A model generated the notes under the pieces. That model did no database searches and was not told the origin of the DNA. It saw nothing but the letters and a program-made list of their open reading frames with translations. The translations under genes and the position numbers were made by a program. From Gemmatimonadota bacterium (GTDB taxonomy: Bacteria; Gemmatimonadota; Gemmatimonadetes; Gemmatimonadales; Gemmatimonadaceae): a DNA stretch of 42,355 nt. Shown here piece by piece: positions 34,133 to 42,135 of this stretch; positions within the stretch are counted from its first letter, which is position 1; each line of letters opens with the position of its first letter. Location of the stretch: assembly GCA_021413975.1 (NCBI GenBank), contig JAIOPJ010000012.1, positions 1 to 42,355 on the forward strand, read 5' to 3'.

Positions 34133-35682
34133 CGCACAGCGCTTCCCGGGTCCTGATCCTCGATTGCGGTTCGCAGTTCACGCAGCTCATCGCGCGCCGC
34201 GTCCGCGAGGCGCGGGTCTTCTCCGAGATCCATCCGGCCGACCGCCCGCTCGCGTGGATCCGCGACTGGAAGCCCACCGCGATCATCCTCTCGGGCGGAC
34301 CGAGCTCCGTCACCGACGAGGGCGCGCCGACCTTCGACGCCGCGATCCTCGACGTGGCGCCGGTGCTGGGCGTCTGCTACGGCATGCAGTGGATCGCGCA
34401 CACCGTGGGCGGACAGGTGAAGGGGAGCGGTCGGCGCGAGTACGGCCGCGCCGAGATGGTCGTGAAGGAGGCCGCCGGACTCTTCGCCGGCTTCGACGCG
34501 AATGAACGCACGCAGGTCTGGATGAGCCATGGCGACCATGTGGAAGCGGTGCCGCCGGGATACGTCCTCACGGCGTCGAGCGAGGGGAATCCGGTCGTCG
34601 GGTTCCGGCACGCGAGCAAGCCGATCCATGCGATCCAGTTCCATGCCGAGGTCGCACACACGGTGCGCGGCGCGGAGATCATCCAGAACTTCCTCTTCGG
34701 CGTCGCCGGCTGCACGCCCGACTGGACGCCGGGGCACTTCGTCGAGCAGCAGGTCGCGGCGATCCGCGAGCGCGTGGGCGACGCGCACGTGATCTGCGGG
34801 CTCTCCGGCGGTGTGGACTCGTCGGTGGCGGCGGCGCTCGTGCACAAGGCGATCGGCGACCAGCTCACCTGCATCTTCGTCGACACGGGGCTGCTGCGCC
34901 TGCACGAGCGCGAGCAGGTCGAGCGCACGATGGGCCAGCACCTCGGCATCAAGCTCATCACCGTGCGCGCGGAGGACCGGTTCCTCGGCGCACTCGCCGG
35001 CCTCGACGATCCGGAGAGGAAGCGCAAGGCGATCGGCCATACGTTCATCGACGTCTTCGAGGACGCCTCGGCCGAGGCAGGGAAGGACGCGAAGTTCCTC
35101 GTGCAGGGGACGCTGTATCCCGACGTGATCGAGTCGGTGAGCGCGAAGGGCGGCAAGAGCGCGACGATCAAGACGCATCACAACGTGGGCGGGCTCAAGC
35201 CCGACATGAAGTTCAAGTTGATCGAGCCGCTGCGCGAGCTGTTCAAGGACGAGGTGCGCAACGTGGGGCGCGAGCTCGGCCTGCCCGAGGAGATGGTCGG
35301 GCGGCATCCGTTCCCGGGGCCGGGGCTCGCGATCCGGGTGCTCGGCGCGGTGGATCCGGTGAACGTGGAGACGCTGCGCCGCGCCGACGCCATCTACCTC
35401 GAGGAGATCCGCGCGGCAGGTCTCTACAACGAGATCTGGCAGGCCTTCGCGGTCTTCCTCCCCGTGCGCTCGGTGGGCGTGATGGGCGACGGTCGCACCT
35501 ATGAGCACGTGATCGCGCTGCGCGCGGTGACCAGCACCGATGGCATGACGGCCGACTGGTACGCCTTCCCGACCGAGGTGCTGGCGCGGATCAGCAACCG
35601 GATCATCAACGAGGTGAAGGGGATCAACCGCGTCGTCTACGACGTGAGCTCCAAGCCGCCGGCCACGATCGAGTGGGAGTAG
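34129..35682 (+). CDS. guaA: GMP synthase (glutamine-hydrolysing)
   Basis: GuaA aminates XMP to GMP using glutamine and ATP. The 517-residue product has an N-terminal class I glutamine amidotransferase domain with Cys83 (GVCYGMQ), His172 and Glu174 (FHAEV, where many homologues have FHPEV). The PP-loop ATP pyrophosphatase domain has SGGVDSS at 226-232. The C-terminal dimerisation domain includes [15 protein letters not shown] and ends in KPPATIEWE. The GTG start overlaps the upstream stop (GTGA at 34129-34132). Length is normal. Confidence 0.97.
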   Translation: MTHSASRVLILDCGSQFTQLIARRVREARVFSEIHPADRPLAWIRDWKPTAIILSGGPSSVTDEGAPTFDAAILDVAPVLGVCYGMQWIAHTVGGQVKGSGRREYGRAEMVVKEAAGLFAGFDANERTQVWMSHGDHVEAVPPGYVLTASSEGNPVVGFRHASKPIHAIQFHAEVAHTVRGAEIIQNFLFGVAGCTPDWTPGHFVEQQVAAIRERVGDAHVICGLSGGVDSSVAAALVHKAIGDQLTCIFVDTGLLRLHEREQVERTMGQHLGIKLITVRAEDRFLGALAGLDDPERKRKAIGHTFIDVFEDASAEAGKDAKFLVQGTLYPDVIESVSAKGGKSATIKTHHNVGGLKPDMKFKLIEPLRELFKDEVRNVGRELGLPEEMVGRHPFPGPGLAIRVLGAVDPVNVETLRRADAIYLEEIRAAGLYNEIWQAFAVFLPVRSVGVMGDGRTYEHVIALRAVTSTDGMTADWYAFPTEVLARISNRIINEVKGINRVVYDVSSKPPATIEWE

Positions 35683-35692
35683 GGACCGCGGC

Positions 35693-37078
35693 GTGACCGA
35701 CCTCGCGCGGCTCCGCCCGACCGTGGCCGAGCTGCGCGAGATGGCGCAGCTCGCCACGCCGATCGTGCTCGTGAACGTCGGCCTGCAGGGGATGGGGTTC
35801 GTCGACGTCCTGATCCTGGGCCGGATCTCCGCGGTCGACCTCGCGGCGGCCGCACTGGGCAACTTCTACTTCTTCATGACGTCCATCATCGGGATGGGCG
35901 TGCTGATGGCGCTCGATCCCGTCGTGGCCCAGGCGGTCGGGGCGCGTGACGAGCCGGGGATCGCGCGCGGTGTGCAGCGCGGGTTGCTGCTCACGCTCGC
36001 GGTGACCGTTGCGATCGCGCTCACGTACATCCCGGCGGGAGCAGTGCTCTCGCTGCTCGGGCAACCGGCCGACGTCACTCCGCTCGCGGCCGCCTACGTG
36101 CGTTGGTGCATCCCGGGCCTGCTGCCGTTCTTCGCGTTCAATGCGCTGCGCCAGGTGCTGCAGGCGCTCACGCGCGTGCGCCCGATCGTGATCGCGGTGC
36201 TCGTCGGCAACGTCGCGAACGCCCTGCTCAACTGGATGTTGATCTTCGGCCACTTCGGGTTCGAGCCCGGGGGCGTGGTAGGTTCGTCCCAGGGCACGGC
36301 GATCGCGCGCTGGATCATGCTGCTCGTGCTGCTCGCGGGGTGCTGGCCGGTGATCCGTTCGCGCGTGATCCCCTGGCGGCCGGAGAGCCTGCAGCTCGCC
36401 CCGCTCTGGCGGATGCTCAAGATCGGGGCACCGATCGCGATGCAGCTGTTCGCGGAGGCCGCTGCGTTCGGGCTCGTCACCGTGATGACCGGATGGATGG
36501 GCACGACGACGCTCGCGGGGCACGAGATCACGTTGAGTCTCGCGGCCCTCACGTTCATGGTGCCGATGGGGGTGGCCGCCGCGGCGGCGGTCATGGTGGG
36601 GCACGCGGTCGGCGCGGGGGACATCGCCGAGTCGCGACGCGATGCGGTGGCGGCGCTCGCGGTGGGTGTCGGCTTCATGGCGGCGATGGCCGTGGTGTTC
36701 TGGCTCATCCCGGGCGCGCTCGCCGCGGCCTTCACGACCGACGCGCCGACCCGTGCGATGGCGACGCTGCTGATCCCGATCGCGGCGGTCTTCCAGGTGT
36801 TCGACGGCACGCAGGTCATCTCGGCGTCGATCCTGCGCGGGGCGGGGGACACGCGCGTGCCGATGCTGCTGCACGTCCTGAGCTTCTGGGCGGTGGGGAT
36901 CCCGCTCGGGGCGCTGGTCGCGTTCAGGTTCGATGGCGGTGCGCCGGGGCTGTGGTGGGGACTCACGGCGGGGCTCGCGGCGGCGGCGGTGCTGCAGTTG
37001 GCGCGCGTGCGGTCGAAGCTCGGCGGGGAGATCGCGCGGGTGCGGATCGACCGGCCGACGGAGCAGCCTGATCGGTAG
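35693..37078 (+). CDS. MATE-family multidrug/metabolite efflux transporter
   Basis: The 461-residue protein has about twelve hydrophobic helices in two related halves. MATE features include PIVLVNVGLQGMGFVDVLILGRI in helix 1 and AIGM/MGVLMALDPVVAQAVGARD in helix 2. Equivalents in the second half are IAMQLFAEAAAFGLVTVMTGWMG and MVPMGVAAAAAVMVGHAVGAG. MATE proteins export cationic compounds with Na+ or H+. The substrate is unknown. The GTG start is ten bases after guaA, and it ends the accD operon, convergent with the next minus-strand gene five bases away. Confidence 0.92.
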   Translation: MTDLARLRPTVAELREMAQLATPIVLVNVGLQGMGFVDVLILGRISAVDLAAAALGNFYFFMTSIIGMGVLMALDPVVAQAVGARDEPGIARGVQRGLLLTLAVTVAIALTYIPAGAVLSLLGQPADVTPLAAAYVRWCIPGLLPFFAFNALRQVLQALTRVRPIVIAVLVGNVANALLNWMLIFGHFGFEPGGVVGSSQGTAIARWIMLLVLLAGCWPVIRSRVIPWRPESLQLAPLWRMLKIGAPIAMQLFAEAAAFGLVTVMTGWMGTTTLAGHEITLSLAALTFMVPMGVAAAAAVMVGHAVGAGDIAESRRDAVAALAVGVGFMAAMAVVFWLIPGALAAAFTTDAPTRAMATLLIPIAAVFQVFDGTQVISASILRGAGDTRVPMLLHVLSFWAVGIPLGALVAFRFDGGAPGLWWGLTAGLAAAAVLQLARVRSKLGGEIARVRIDRPTEQPDR

Positions 37079-37083
37079 ACCGT

Positions 37084-37635
37084 CTACTTCGCGCGATCCT
37101 TCCAGCGCACCAGCAGGCCGACGCGCGCGATCCCACTGAACTCATGACCGGAGACCCTCGCTGCGGCGGGCCCACGCTCGAAGTATCGGAAGTTCACACC
37201 GGTCTCGCCGAAGAGCCCGAATCGCCCTCGCAGCTTCACTTCGCCGCCGATGGTCGCGATCGCATGGTGATTCCAGCGCGGGAATGCCGCATCCTCCTGC
37301 GAGATCTCCAGGACGTACCGGAACGCACCGTAGGGAGAGGCATCACCGGACGGGCGCCAACGGCGCAGGATCGCCGCGCCCACGGCAGCGTTCCAGCCGT
37401 GCGAGTCGAGGAGCGGCTGCTGCCAGCCGCGCGCGCCGATGTCGGCGCGAAGCGCCCACCGCGGCGAGAGCGGGAGCATGATGCCGATCGGAAGAACGCC
37501 ACCCAAGACCCAGCTCGGTCGTTCGCTCACCGGCTCCTGCGCGCTCGCCGTCTCGGTCGCCGTTGCGGTCGCCACGAGCGCGGCCGCGCCGAGTGCCAGG
37601 CGGATGCCAGCGCGGCGCGCGGCGAGCAGCATCAC
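37084..37635 (-). CDS. Putative small outer-membrane beta-barrel protein (paralogue 2)
   Basis: The 183-residue protein has a signal peptide of about 33 residues ending Ala-Ser-Ala-Gln. The rest alternates hydrophobic and polar residues, as in membrane strands, and has a GRFGLFGETGVNFRYFERG segment near the C-terminus. It shares clear similarity with the next upstream gene: IGIMLPLSPRWALRAD aligns with GLLIPLGQRWMLRPD, the GLFGE strand is in both, and both end in an Arg-Val-Gly strand. About eight strands are plausible. The two genes overlap by four bases (37632-37635). I cannot name the family beyond outer-membrane barrel-like. Confidence 0.72.
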   Translation of the reverse strand: MMLLAARRAGIRLALGAAALVATATATETASAQEPVSERPSWVLGGVLPIGIMLPLSPRWALRADIGARGWQQPLLDSHGWNAAVGAAILRRWRPSGDASPYGAFRYVLEISQEDAAFPRWNHHAIATIGGEVKLRGRFGLFGETGVNFRYFERGPAAARVSGHEFSGIARVGLLVRWKDRAK

Positions 37636-38153
37636 TTGGGTGTGCGCGGAGGACGACGCAGCGTCATGCCGACCCGGGAAGCGATATCGAACTCGACGAT
37701 GACGTTCCCGGTCTCGTCGAAGTACGAGACCGAAGCGCCGGCCTCTCCGAAGAGTCCGAACCAGTCACGCAACTGCGCGTGTCCGCCCCACGATCCCGTG
37801 AGGTACTGCGTCAGATAGATCGGTCCCTGGGACCCGTCACGCTCGCGCAGGACCCCGTAACGCAACGCCAGGTAGGTCCATCCCTGCTCGGTAGGCGGGG
37901 TACGCCGGATGACGGTGAGTCCGGCGACCATCGACCATTCCTCGTCCCAGTACGACCGAACCGCGCTCGAACCCGTGTAGTCCGGGCGCAGCATCCAGCG
38001 CTGGCCGAGCGGGATGAGCAGGCCGATTCGATTCGGTGTGAAGGCGACGAGCGCGACCGGCTCGCGTCGCGTCGTGTCTGCGGCTACCTGTGCGTCAGCG
38101 GTGCCCGTGCTCAGCACCGCGACCGCGAACAGGAGCCGCCGCCAGGGGGTCAC
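37632..38153 (-). CDS. Putative small outer-membrane beta-barrel protein (paralogue 1)
   Basis: The 173-residue protein has a signal peptide ending Thr-Ala-Asp-Ala around residue 21. Its strand-like body includes NRIGLLIPLGQRWMLRPDYTG, YLALRYGVL, WFGLFGEAGASVSYFDETG and a final EFDIASRVGMTL strand. It is a tandem paralogue of the 37084-37635 product, with the same strand order but only moderate identity, so the duplication is probably old. Its start overlaps the end of the PTS EIIA gene by four bases, so it should be made from the same leaderless mRNA. Confidence 0.72.
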   Translation of the reverse strand: MTPWRRLLFAVAVLSTGTADAQVAADTTRREPVALVAFTPNRIGLLIPLGQRWMLRPDYTGSSAVRSYWDEEWSMVAGLTVIRRTPPTEQGWTYLALRYGVLRERDGSQGPIYLTQYLTGSWGGHAQLRDWFGLFGEAGASVSYFDETGNVIVEFDIASRVGMTLRRPPRTPK

Positions 38154-38602
38154 ACACCCTTCTCTTCGAGCAGCGCCATGAACTGCGCCGGCTCGGTGAG
38201 CCCGAGCAACCGCTCCGGCACATCCGCCTCCTTGGAGAACTGCGCGATCTTCCCGAGCACCGGGAGATACTGATTGCTCACCTCGAGCGGCGGCGCGACG
38301 ATCAGGAAGAAGAACTGCACCGGCTTGTCGTCGATCGCCTTGAAGTCCACACCCGACTGCTTGCGGCCGAAGGCGACGCGCAGCTTGTTGACGACCAGCG
38401 ACCGGCAGTGCGGGATCGCGATGCCGCGTCCGATGCCGGTGGAGCCGAGGTTCTCGCGGCGCTTGAGCATCTTGAAGAGCATCCCCTCGTCCTTCTCGCC
38501 CAGCTGGAGCAGGGCGATCAGTTCCTTGAGGATCTCGTCCTTGGTGCTGCCTTCGAGGTCGAGTTTGACGGCGTCGGCTGAGAAGAATTCGCGCAGTTCC
38601 AT
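38150..38602 (-). CDS. PTS EIIA-type protein (PtsN/fructose-like IIA domain)
   Basis: The 150-residue single-domain protein is a EIIA of the fructose/nitrogen type. It has the phospho-acceptor His65 in GRGIAIPHCRS, the preceding MLKRRENLGSTGIG helix-loop and the VQFFFLIVAPPL strand. Such proteins receive a phosphate from HPr or NPr and either feed a sugar permease or act as regulators. No PTS permease, HPr or EI gene is in the window, so a regulatory, PtsN-like role is more likely. It leads an operon with two outer-membrane barrel-like genes. A consensus promoter ends six bases before its ATG. Confidence 0.9.
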   Translation of the reverse strand: MELREFFSADAVKLDLEGSTKDEILKELIALLQLGEKDEGMLFKMLKRRENLGSTGIGRGIAIPHCRSLVVNKLRVAFGRKQSGVDFKAIDDKPVQFFFLIVAPPLEVSNQYLPVLGKIAQFSKEADVPERLLGLTEPAQFMALLEEKGV

Positions 38603-38608
38603 GTACCG

Positions 38609-38637
38609 AAGCTAGCCGCGCGCCCGAAGTGTGTCAA
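38609..38637 (-). promoter_or_regulatory. Predicted promoter of the EIIA operon (leaderless)
   Basis: On the minus strand, a perfect -35 TTGACA (38637-38632), a 17-base spacer and the -10 TAGCTT (38614-38609) lie six bases from the ATG at 38602. The transcript should begin at the start codon itself. It is back-to-back with the dus promoter, the two -35 boxes being nine bases apart. Confidence 0.75.
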
Positions 38638-38646
38638 ACCACGCTG

Positions 38647-38675
38647 TTGCAAGCATTTGGGGCCTCTCCTAGCTT
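38647..38675 (+). promoter_or_regulatory. Predicted promoter of dus-larB-GGDEF (leaderless)
   Basis: The -35 TTGCAA (38647-38652), a 17-base spacer and the -10 TAGCTT (38670-38675) lie seven bases before the dus ATG (38683). There is no ribosome-binding site in between, so a leaderless mRNA is predicted. Confidence 0.7.
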
Positions 38676-38682
38676 TCGCCAG

Positions 38683-39678
38683 ATGCGCTTCCCGTACCCG
38701 ACCGGTCACACCGTCCCGCTCTTCCTGGCCCCCATGGCCGGGGTGTCGGAATCGCCCTTCCGCCGGCTCTGCCGCGCTTGGGGGGCGGACGTGGTCGTGA
38801 CCGAGTTCCTGTCGGCCGAGGGGATCCGGCGCGAGAACGAGGCGACCATCTCGAAGTTGCGCTTCGGTGCGGATGAGCGGCCGATCGGCGTGCAGATCTT
38901 CGGTGCCGAGCCCGACGCCATGCGCGAGGCGGCCGCACTCGTGACCGACCTCTTCCAGCCCGAGTTCATCGACATCAACTTCGGCTGCCCGGTCAAGAAG
39001 GTCGTGCGGCGCAACGGCGGCTCCGGCTGCCTGCGCGACCTCGACCTCGTGCAGCAGGTCATCCGCGCGGTGATCAGCGGCACGCACCTGCCGGTCACCT
39101 GCAAGGTGCGCAGCGGCTGGAACGAGGAGATGCGCGACCCCGTGACGATCGGGCTCCGCTGCCAGGATGCCGGCGTGAAGGCGATCGCGCTGCACCCGCG
39201 GACGCGGACGCAGATGTACACGGGGCACGCCCACTGGGACGAGATCGCCGCCATGAAGGCCGCGCTCGAGATCCCGGTCATCGGCAATGGCGACATCAAG
39301 ACCGCCCACGATGCGTTCCGCATGCGGCAGGAGACCGACTGCGATGCGGTGATGATCGCGCGTGGTTCGTTTGGCCAGCCGTGGATCTTCACGCAGGCAC
39401 GCGCGCTGCTCGAAGGGCAGCCGATGCCGGCTACGCCGGGCGTGGAGGAGCGCTTCCGGATCGCGCTCGAGCATGCGCGCATGGTGCAGGACTACGAGCA
39501 CGATCCGGTGGGCGCGGCGCTCGAGTTCCGCAAGCATCTCGGGTGGTACGTGAAGGGGCTCCCCAACTCGGCCGACCTCCGCAAGAAGCTCCACGCGGTG
39601 AACTCGTTCGGAGAGGTCGAGGGGATCTTCGCGGACTACCTCGCGAGCGGCTGGATGCACGAGACCGAGGCCGCGTGA
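38683..39678 (+). CDS. dus: tRNA-dihydrouridine synthase
   Basis: Dus enzymes reduce specific uridines of tRNA to dihydrouridine with FMN and NADPH. The 331-residue product has the FMN-barrel start LAPMAGVSESPFRRL. The catalytic Cys102 lies in the DINFGCPVKKVVRRNGG motif. CKVRSGW, HPRTRTQMYTG and IGNGDIKT follow, and then the helical C-terminal domain with the FRKHLGWYVKG motif. It is most like the DusB group. I chose the ATG at 38683 because the promoter -10 ends seven bases upstream. Its stop overlaps larB (GTGA). Confidence 0.93.
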   Translation: MRFPYPTGHTVPLFLAPMAGVSESPFRRLCRAWGADVVVTEFLSAEGIRRENEATISKLRFGADERPIGVQIFGAEPDAMREAAALVTDLFQPEFIDINFGCPVKKVVRRNGGSGCLRDLDLVQQVIRAVISGTHLPVTCKVRSGWNEEMRDPVTIGLRCQDAGVKAIALHPRTRTQMYTGHAHWDEIAAMKAALEIPVIGNGDIKTAHDAFRMRQETDCDAVMIARGSFGQPWIFTQARALLEGQPMPATPGVEERFRIALEHARMVQDYEHDPVGAALEFRKHLGWYVKGLPNSADLRKKLHAVNSFGEVEGIFADYLASGWMHETEAA

Positions 39679-40433
39679 GGCGCGATCGCGTCCGGGCCCT
39701 GCTCGCGGAGGTGGCGGCCGGTCGCCTCGCGATCGACTCGGCGCTCGGGCAGCTGGACGATGCGCCGGTCGATGACCTCGGCTTCGCCAGCGTCGATCAG
39801 CATCGCGCACTGCGACAGGGATACCCCGAGGTGGTCTTCGGGCAGGGCAAGACGCCGGAGCAGGTGGTGGCGATCGCCGAACGGCTCGCCGCGCATGGTG
39901 ATGGGTTCCTCGTCACGCGTGCCGACGAGGCGTCGCGCGCCGCGCTGGCGGTGCGCTGGCCCGCCGCGGAAGTGAACGCACTCGCCCGGACCGTGCTCCT
40001 TCGCGCCCAGCAGCCTCGCCCGCGCGGGACGCGCGTGGTGGCGATCGTGACCGCCGGCACGAGCGACCTGCCGGTCGCCGAGGAGGCCGCGGTGACTCTC
40101 GACGCGACGGGGCACCCGGTGCATCGCGTCACGGACGTGGGCGTCGCGGGCATCCATCGCATCCTGGCGCGGCGGGAGACATTGCACGATTCGGCCGTCG
40201 TGATCGTGGTCGCGGGGATGGACGGGGCGCTGCCGTCGGTCGTGGGCGGGCTGGTGCGTTGCCCCGTGATCGCGGTGCCGACCAGCATCGGCTATGGCGC
40301 GGCCTTCGGTGGCCTCGCGCCGCTCCTCACGATGCTCAACTCCTGCGCGGCCGGCGTCACCGTGTGCAACATCGACAATGGATTCGGCGCGGCGGTCGCG
40401 GCCGCGCGTATCCTCGATTCGGACCCGCGATGA
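39675..40433 (+). CDS. larB: Nickel-pincer cofactor biosynthesis protein LarB
   Basis: LarB carboxylates and hydrolyses nicotinic acid adenine dinucleotide in the first step of making the nickel-pincer nucleotide used by lactate racemase and related enzymes. The 252-residue product has the family N-terminus with the DHHR-like ASVDQHRALRQGYPEVVFGQGKT segment. A PurE-like carboxylase domain follows with VTAGTSDLPVAEEA, VVAGMDGALPSVVGGL, VPTSIGYG and an LLTMLNSCAAGVTVCNIDNGFGA end. larC, larE and larA are not in the window. GTG start, coupled to dus. Confidence 0.93.
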   Translation: MRRDRVRALLAEVAAGRLAIDSALGQLDDAPVDDLGFASVDQHRALRQGYPEVVFGQGKTPEQVVAIAERLAAHGDGFLVTRADEASRAALAVRWPAAEVNALARTVLLRAQQPRPRGTRVVAIVTAGTSDLPVAEEAAVTLDATGHPVHRVTDVGVAGIHRILARRETLHDSAVVIVVAGMDGALPSVVGGLVRCPVIAVPTSIGYGAAFGGLAPLLTMLNSCAAGVTVCNIDNGFGAAVAAARILDSDPR

Positions 40434-42073
40434 TCGGCACGCTGCTCGCCTTCGCGGCGGGGGCGATCGCCGCGGTGGGTCTTCAGGCGGCGCGGGCACG
40501 GCGCGGAGGGCGCAGCCCGGAGGGGCGCGACGCGGGGCTCTCCGGCTTCGTGCCGAAGGAGCGCTCGCAGGAATCGTTGCTGGCGGCCTTCCGTCCCGAC
40601 GAACTGCCGGATCCCACGGACGCGCTGCGCAAGGACCAGCAGATCATCGCCGATGCGCTCGCGAGCATCGCCGCGCAGCGCGGAGCCACGGCCGCGATCC
40701 TCTGGGCGGTGGACGAGGTCGTCGGCGGCGTGGCCCTTCCGGTGGCGTCGAGCGCCGACGATGTGCGGTCGGGCGCGTCGCCGGCGCGGATGCCGATCGT
40801 GAGTGCCGCGGATCGCGAACGGATCGAGTGGGCGGCGCACAACCGGATGCCGTCGATCGAGCAGGAGACGGAGACCCCGCAACTCGCCGTGGTCCCGCTG
40901 GATGCTTCCGGGCAGCTCGGAGCGCTCAGCGTGCACTTCGAGCCCGGCACGTTCGTCGGCGCGGAGTCGCTGCGCTCCGCGTTGCTCGAGGACGCGCGGG
41001 CGCTGGAGACGCTCTACGATCTCGTGCGCACACGGTCCGAGGTCGCGCGGCAGAACTTCCGTCTGCGTGGGCTGATCCGCACGGCGGGCACACTGCAGGC
41101 CACGCGCGATCCGCTGGAGCTCCAGCAGATGCTCGTGGATGACTCACTCTTCGTGGCCGGAGCCGAGTGGTGCGTCCTCGTCCGCTGGGACGAGGAGTCG
41201 CGCACCGGGAGCGTGCTGGCCCGGACCGCGCAGGCAGGAGCGATCGGCATCGATCCCGATGCGCTGGTCATCACGGCCGATTCGATGGTCGGCGAGGTCT
41301 GCGTCGAGGGACGGCCTCAGGTGCATGCCGACGCGCGGCCGGTGGTGCGTGGCGAGGATCGTGTGTTCGGCGGCACGGCGCCGCTCGGCGCGATCGGCTC
41401 GCTCATGGTGGTGCCGCTCAAGCGCGGAGAGCAGGAGCGCCCGTTCGGGGCGCTTGTGTTCGGACATCGCGAGGTCGCGGCGCTGCGCGCCATGGAGTCA
41501 CGCAATGCGCGGAATCTCGCGGTCATCGCTGCCGGTGCGCTCGAGACCGCATGGGCCGTGGACACGGCGCGGCGCAATGCGCGGACCGACCCGCTCACGG
41601 GGCTGGCCAACCGGCGCGGATTCGACGAGCGCTACGCGCAGGTCATCCAGGAGACCGACCGCTACGGCGGTGCAGCGGCGCTCATCCTGGTGGATATCGA
41701 CCACTTCAAGCGCGTGAACGACACGTATGGCCATGATGGCGGCGACGCGGTGCTGGTGGCCGTGGGCGAGTCGCTGGCGAACGGGCGGCGCACGGTCGAC
41801 ATCACCGCCCGGCTGGGCGGGGAGGAGCTCGCGATCCTGCTGCCACAGACCGACGCGCGCGGGGCGCGCGAGGTCGCCGAACGGATGCGAAAGCGTATCG
41901 AAGCGCTCACGGTGCGGACGAACTCGGGCGAGGCGCGCGTGACCGCGAGTTTCGGCGTGGCCGAGTATGCAGCGCGGGCCGGCGAACCGGAGCGCGTGGT
42001 GGAGCGGGCTGACCAAGCGCTCTATGCGGCCAAGCGGAACGGCCGGAACCGGGTCGAAGTCGCGACCGCGTGA
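40430..42073 (+). CDS. Membrane-anchored GAF-GGDEF diguanylate cyclase
   Basis: The 547-residue protein has a short N-terminal hydrophobic segment (about 2-20). A weakly GAF-like region lies at about 60-190, a clearer GAF domain at about 215-385 and a GGDEF domain at about 388-545. The cyclase active site reads GGEEL at 463-467 (Leu in the fifth position). The Mg-binding VDIDHFKRVND is intact, and an RxxD inhibitory site (454-457) lies five residues before it. It probably makes cyclic di-GMP, with product inhibition. The GAF ligand is unknown. The ATG overlaps the larB stop (ATGA). Confidence 0.92.
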   Translation: MIGTLLAFAAGAIAAVGLQAARARRGGRSPEGRDAGLSGFVPKERSQESLLAAFRPDELPDPTDALRKDQQIIADALASIAAQRGATAAILWAVDEVVGGVALPVASSADDVRSGASPARMPIVSAADRERIEWAAHNRMPSIEQETETPQLAVVPLDASGQLGALSVHFEPGTFVGAESLRSALLEDARALETLYDLVRTRSEVARQNFRLRGLIRTAGTLQATRDPLELQQMLVDDSLFVAGAEWCVLVRWDEESRTGSVLARTAQAGAIGIDPDALVITADSMVGEVCVEGRPQVHADARPVVRGEDRVFGGTAPLGAIGSLMVVPLKRGEQERPFGALVFGHREVAALRAMESRNARNLAVIAAGALETAWAVDTARRNARTDPLTGLANRRGFDERYAQVIQETDRYGGAAALILVDIDHFKRVNDTYGHDGGDAVLVAVGESLANGRRTVDITARLGGEELAILLPQTDARGAREVAERMRKRIEALTVRTNSGEARVTASFGVAEYAARAGEPERVVERADQALYAAKRNGRNRVEVATA

Positions 42074-42093
42074 ATCGGTGGGGCACCGCCCGA

Positions 42094-42122
42094 TTGAACA
42101 AACGAGCGCTCCGGGGTATCAT
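42094..42122 (+). promoter_or_regulatory. Predicted promoter of ssrA
   Basis: The -35 TTGAAC (42094-42099), a 17-base spacer and the -10 TATCAT (42117-42122) lie just upstream of the tmRNA. The mature 5' end (42136) is 13 bases past the -10, consistent with a short 5' extension that RNase P would remove. Confidence 0.75.
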
Positions 42123-42135
42123 TCACATGTAGTCC

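Noticed and set aside
37074..37086. Perfect palindrome GTAGAC-C-GTCTAC spanning the convergent stop codons
   Set aside because: The one-base centre cannot form an RNA hairpin loop, and the symmetry follows from two facing TAG stops; likely chance.
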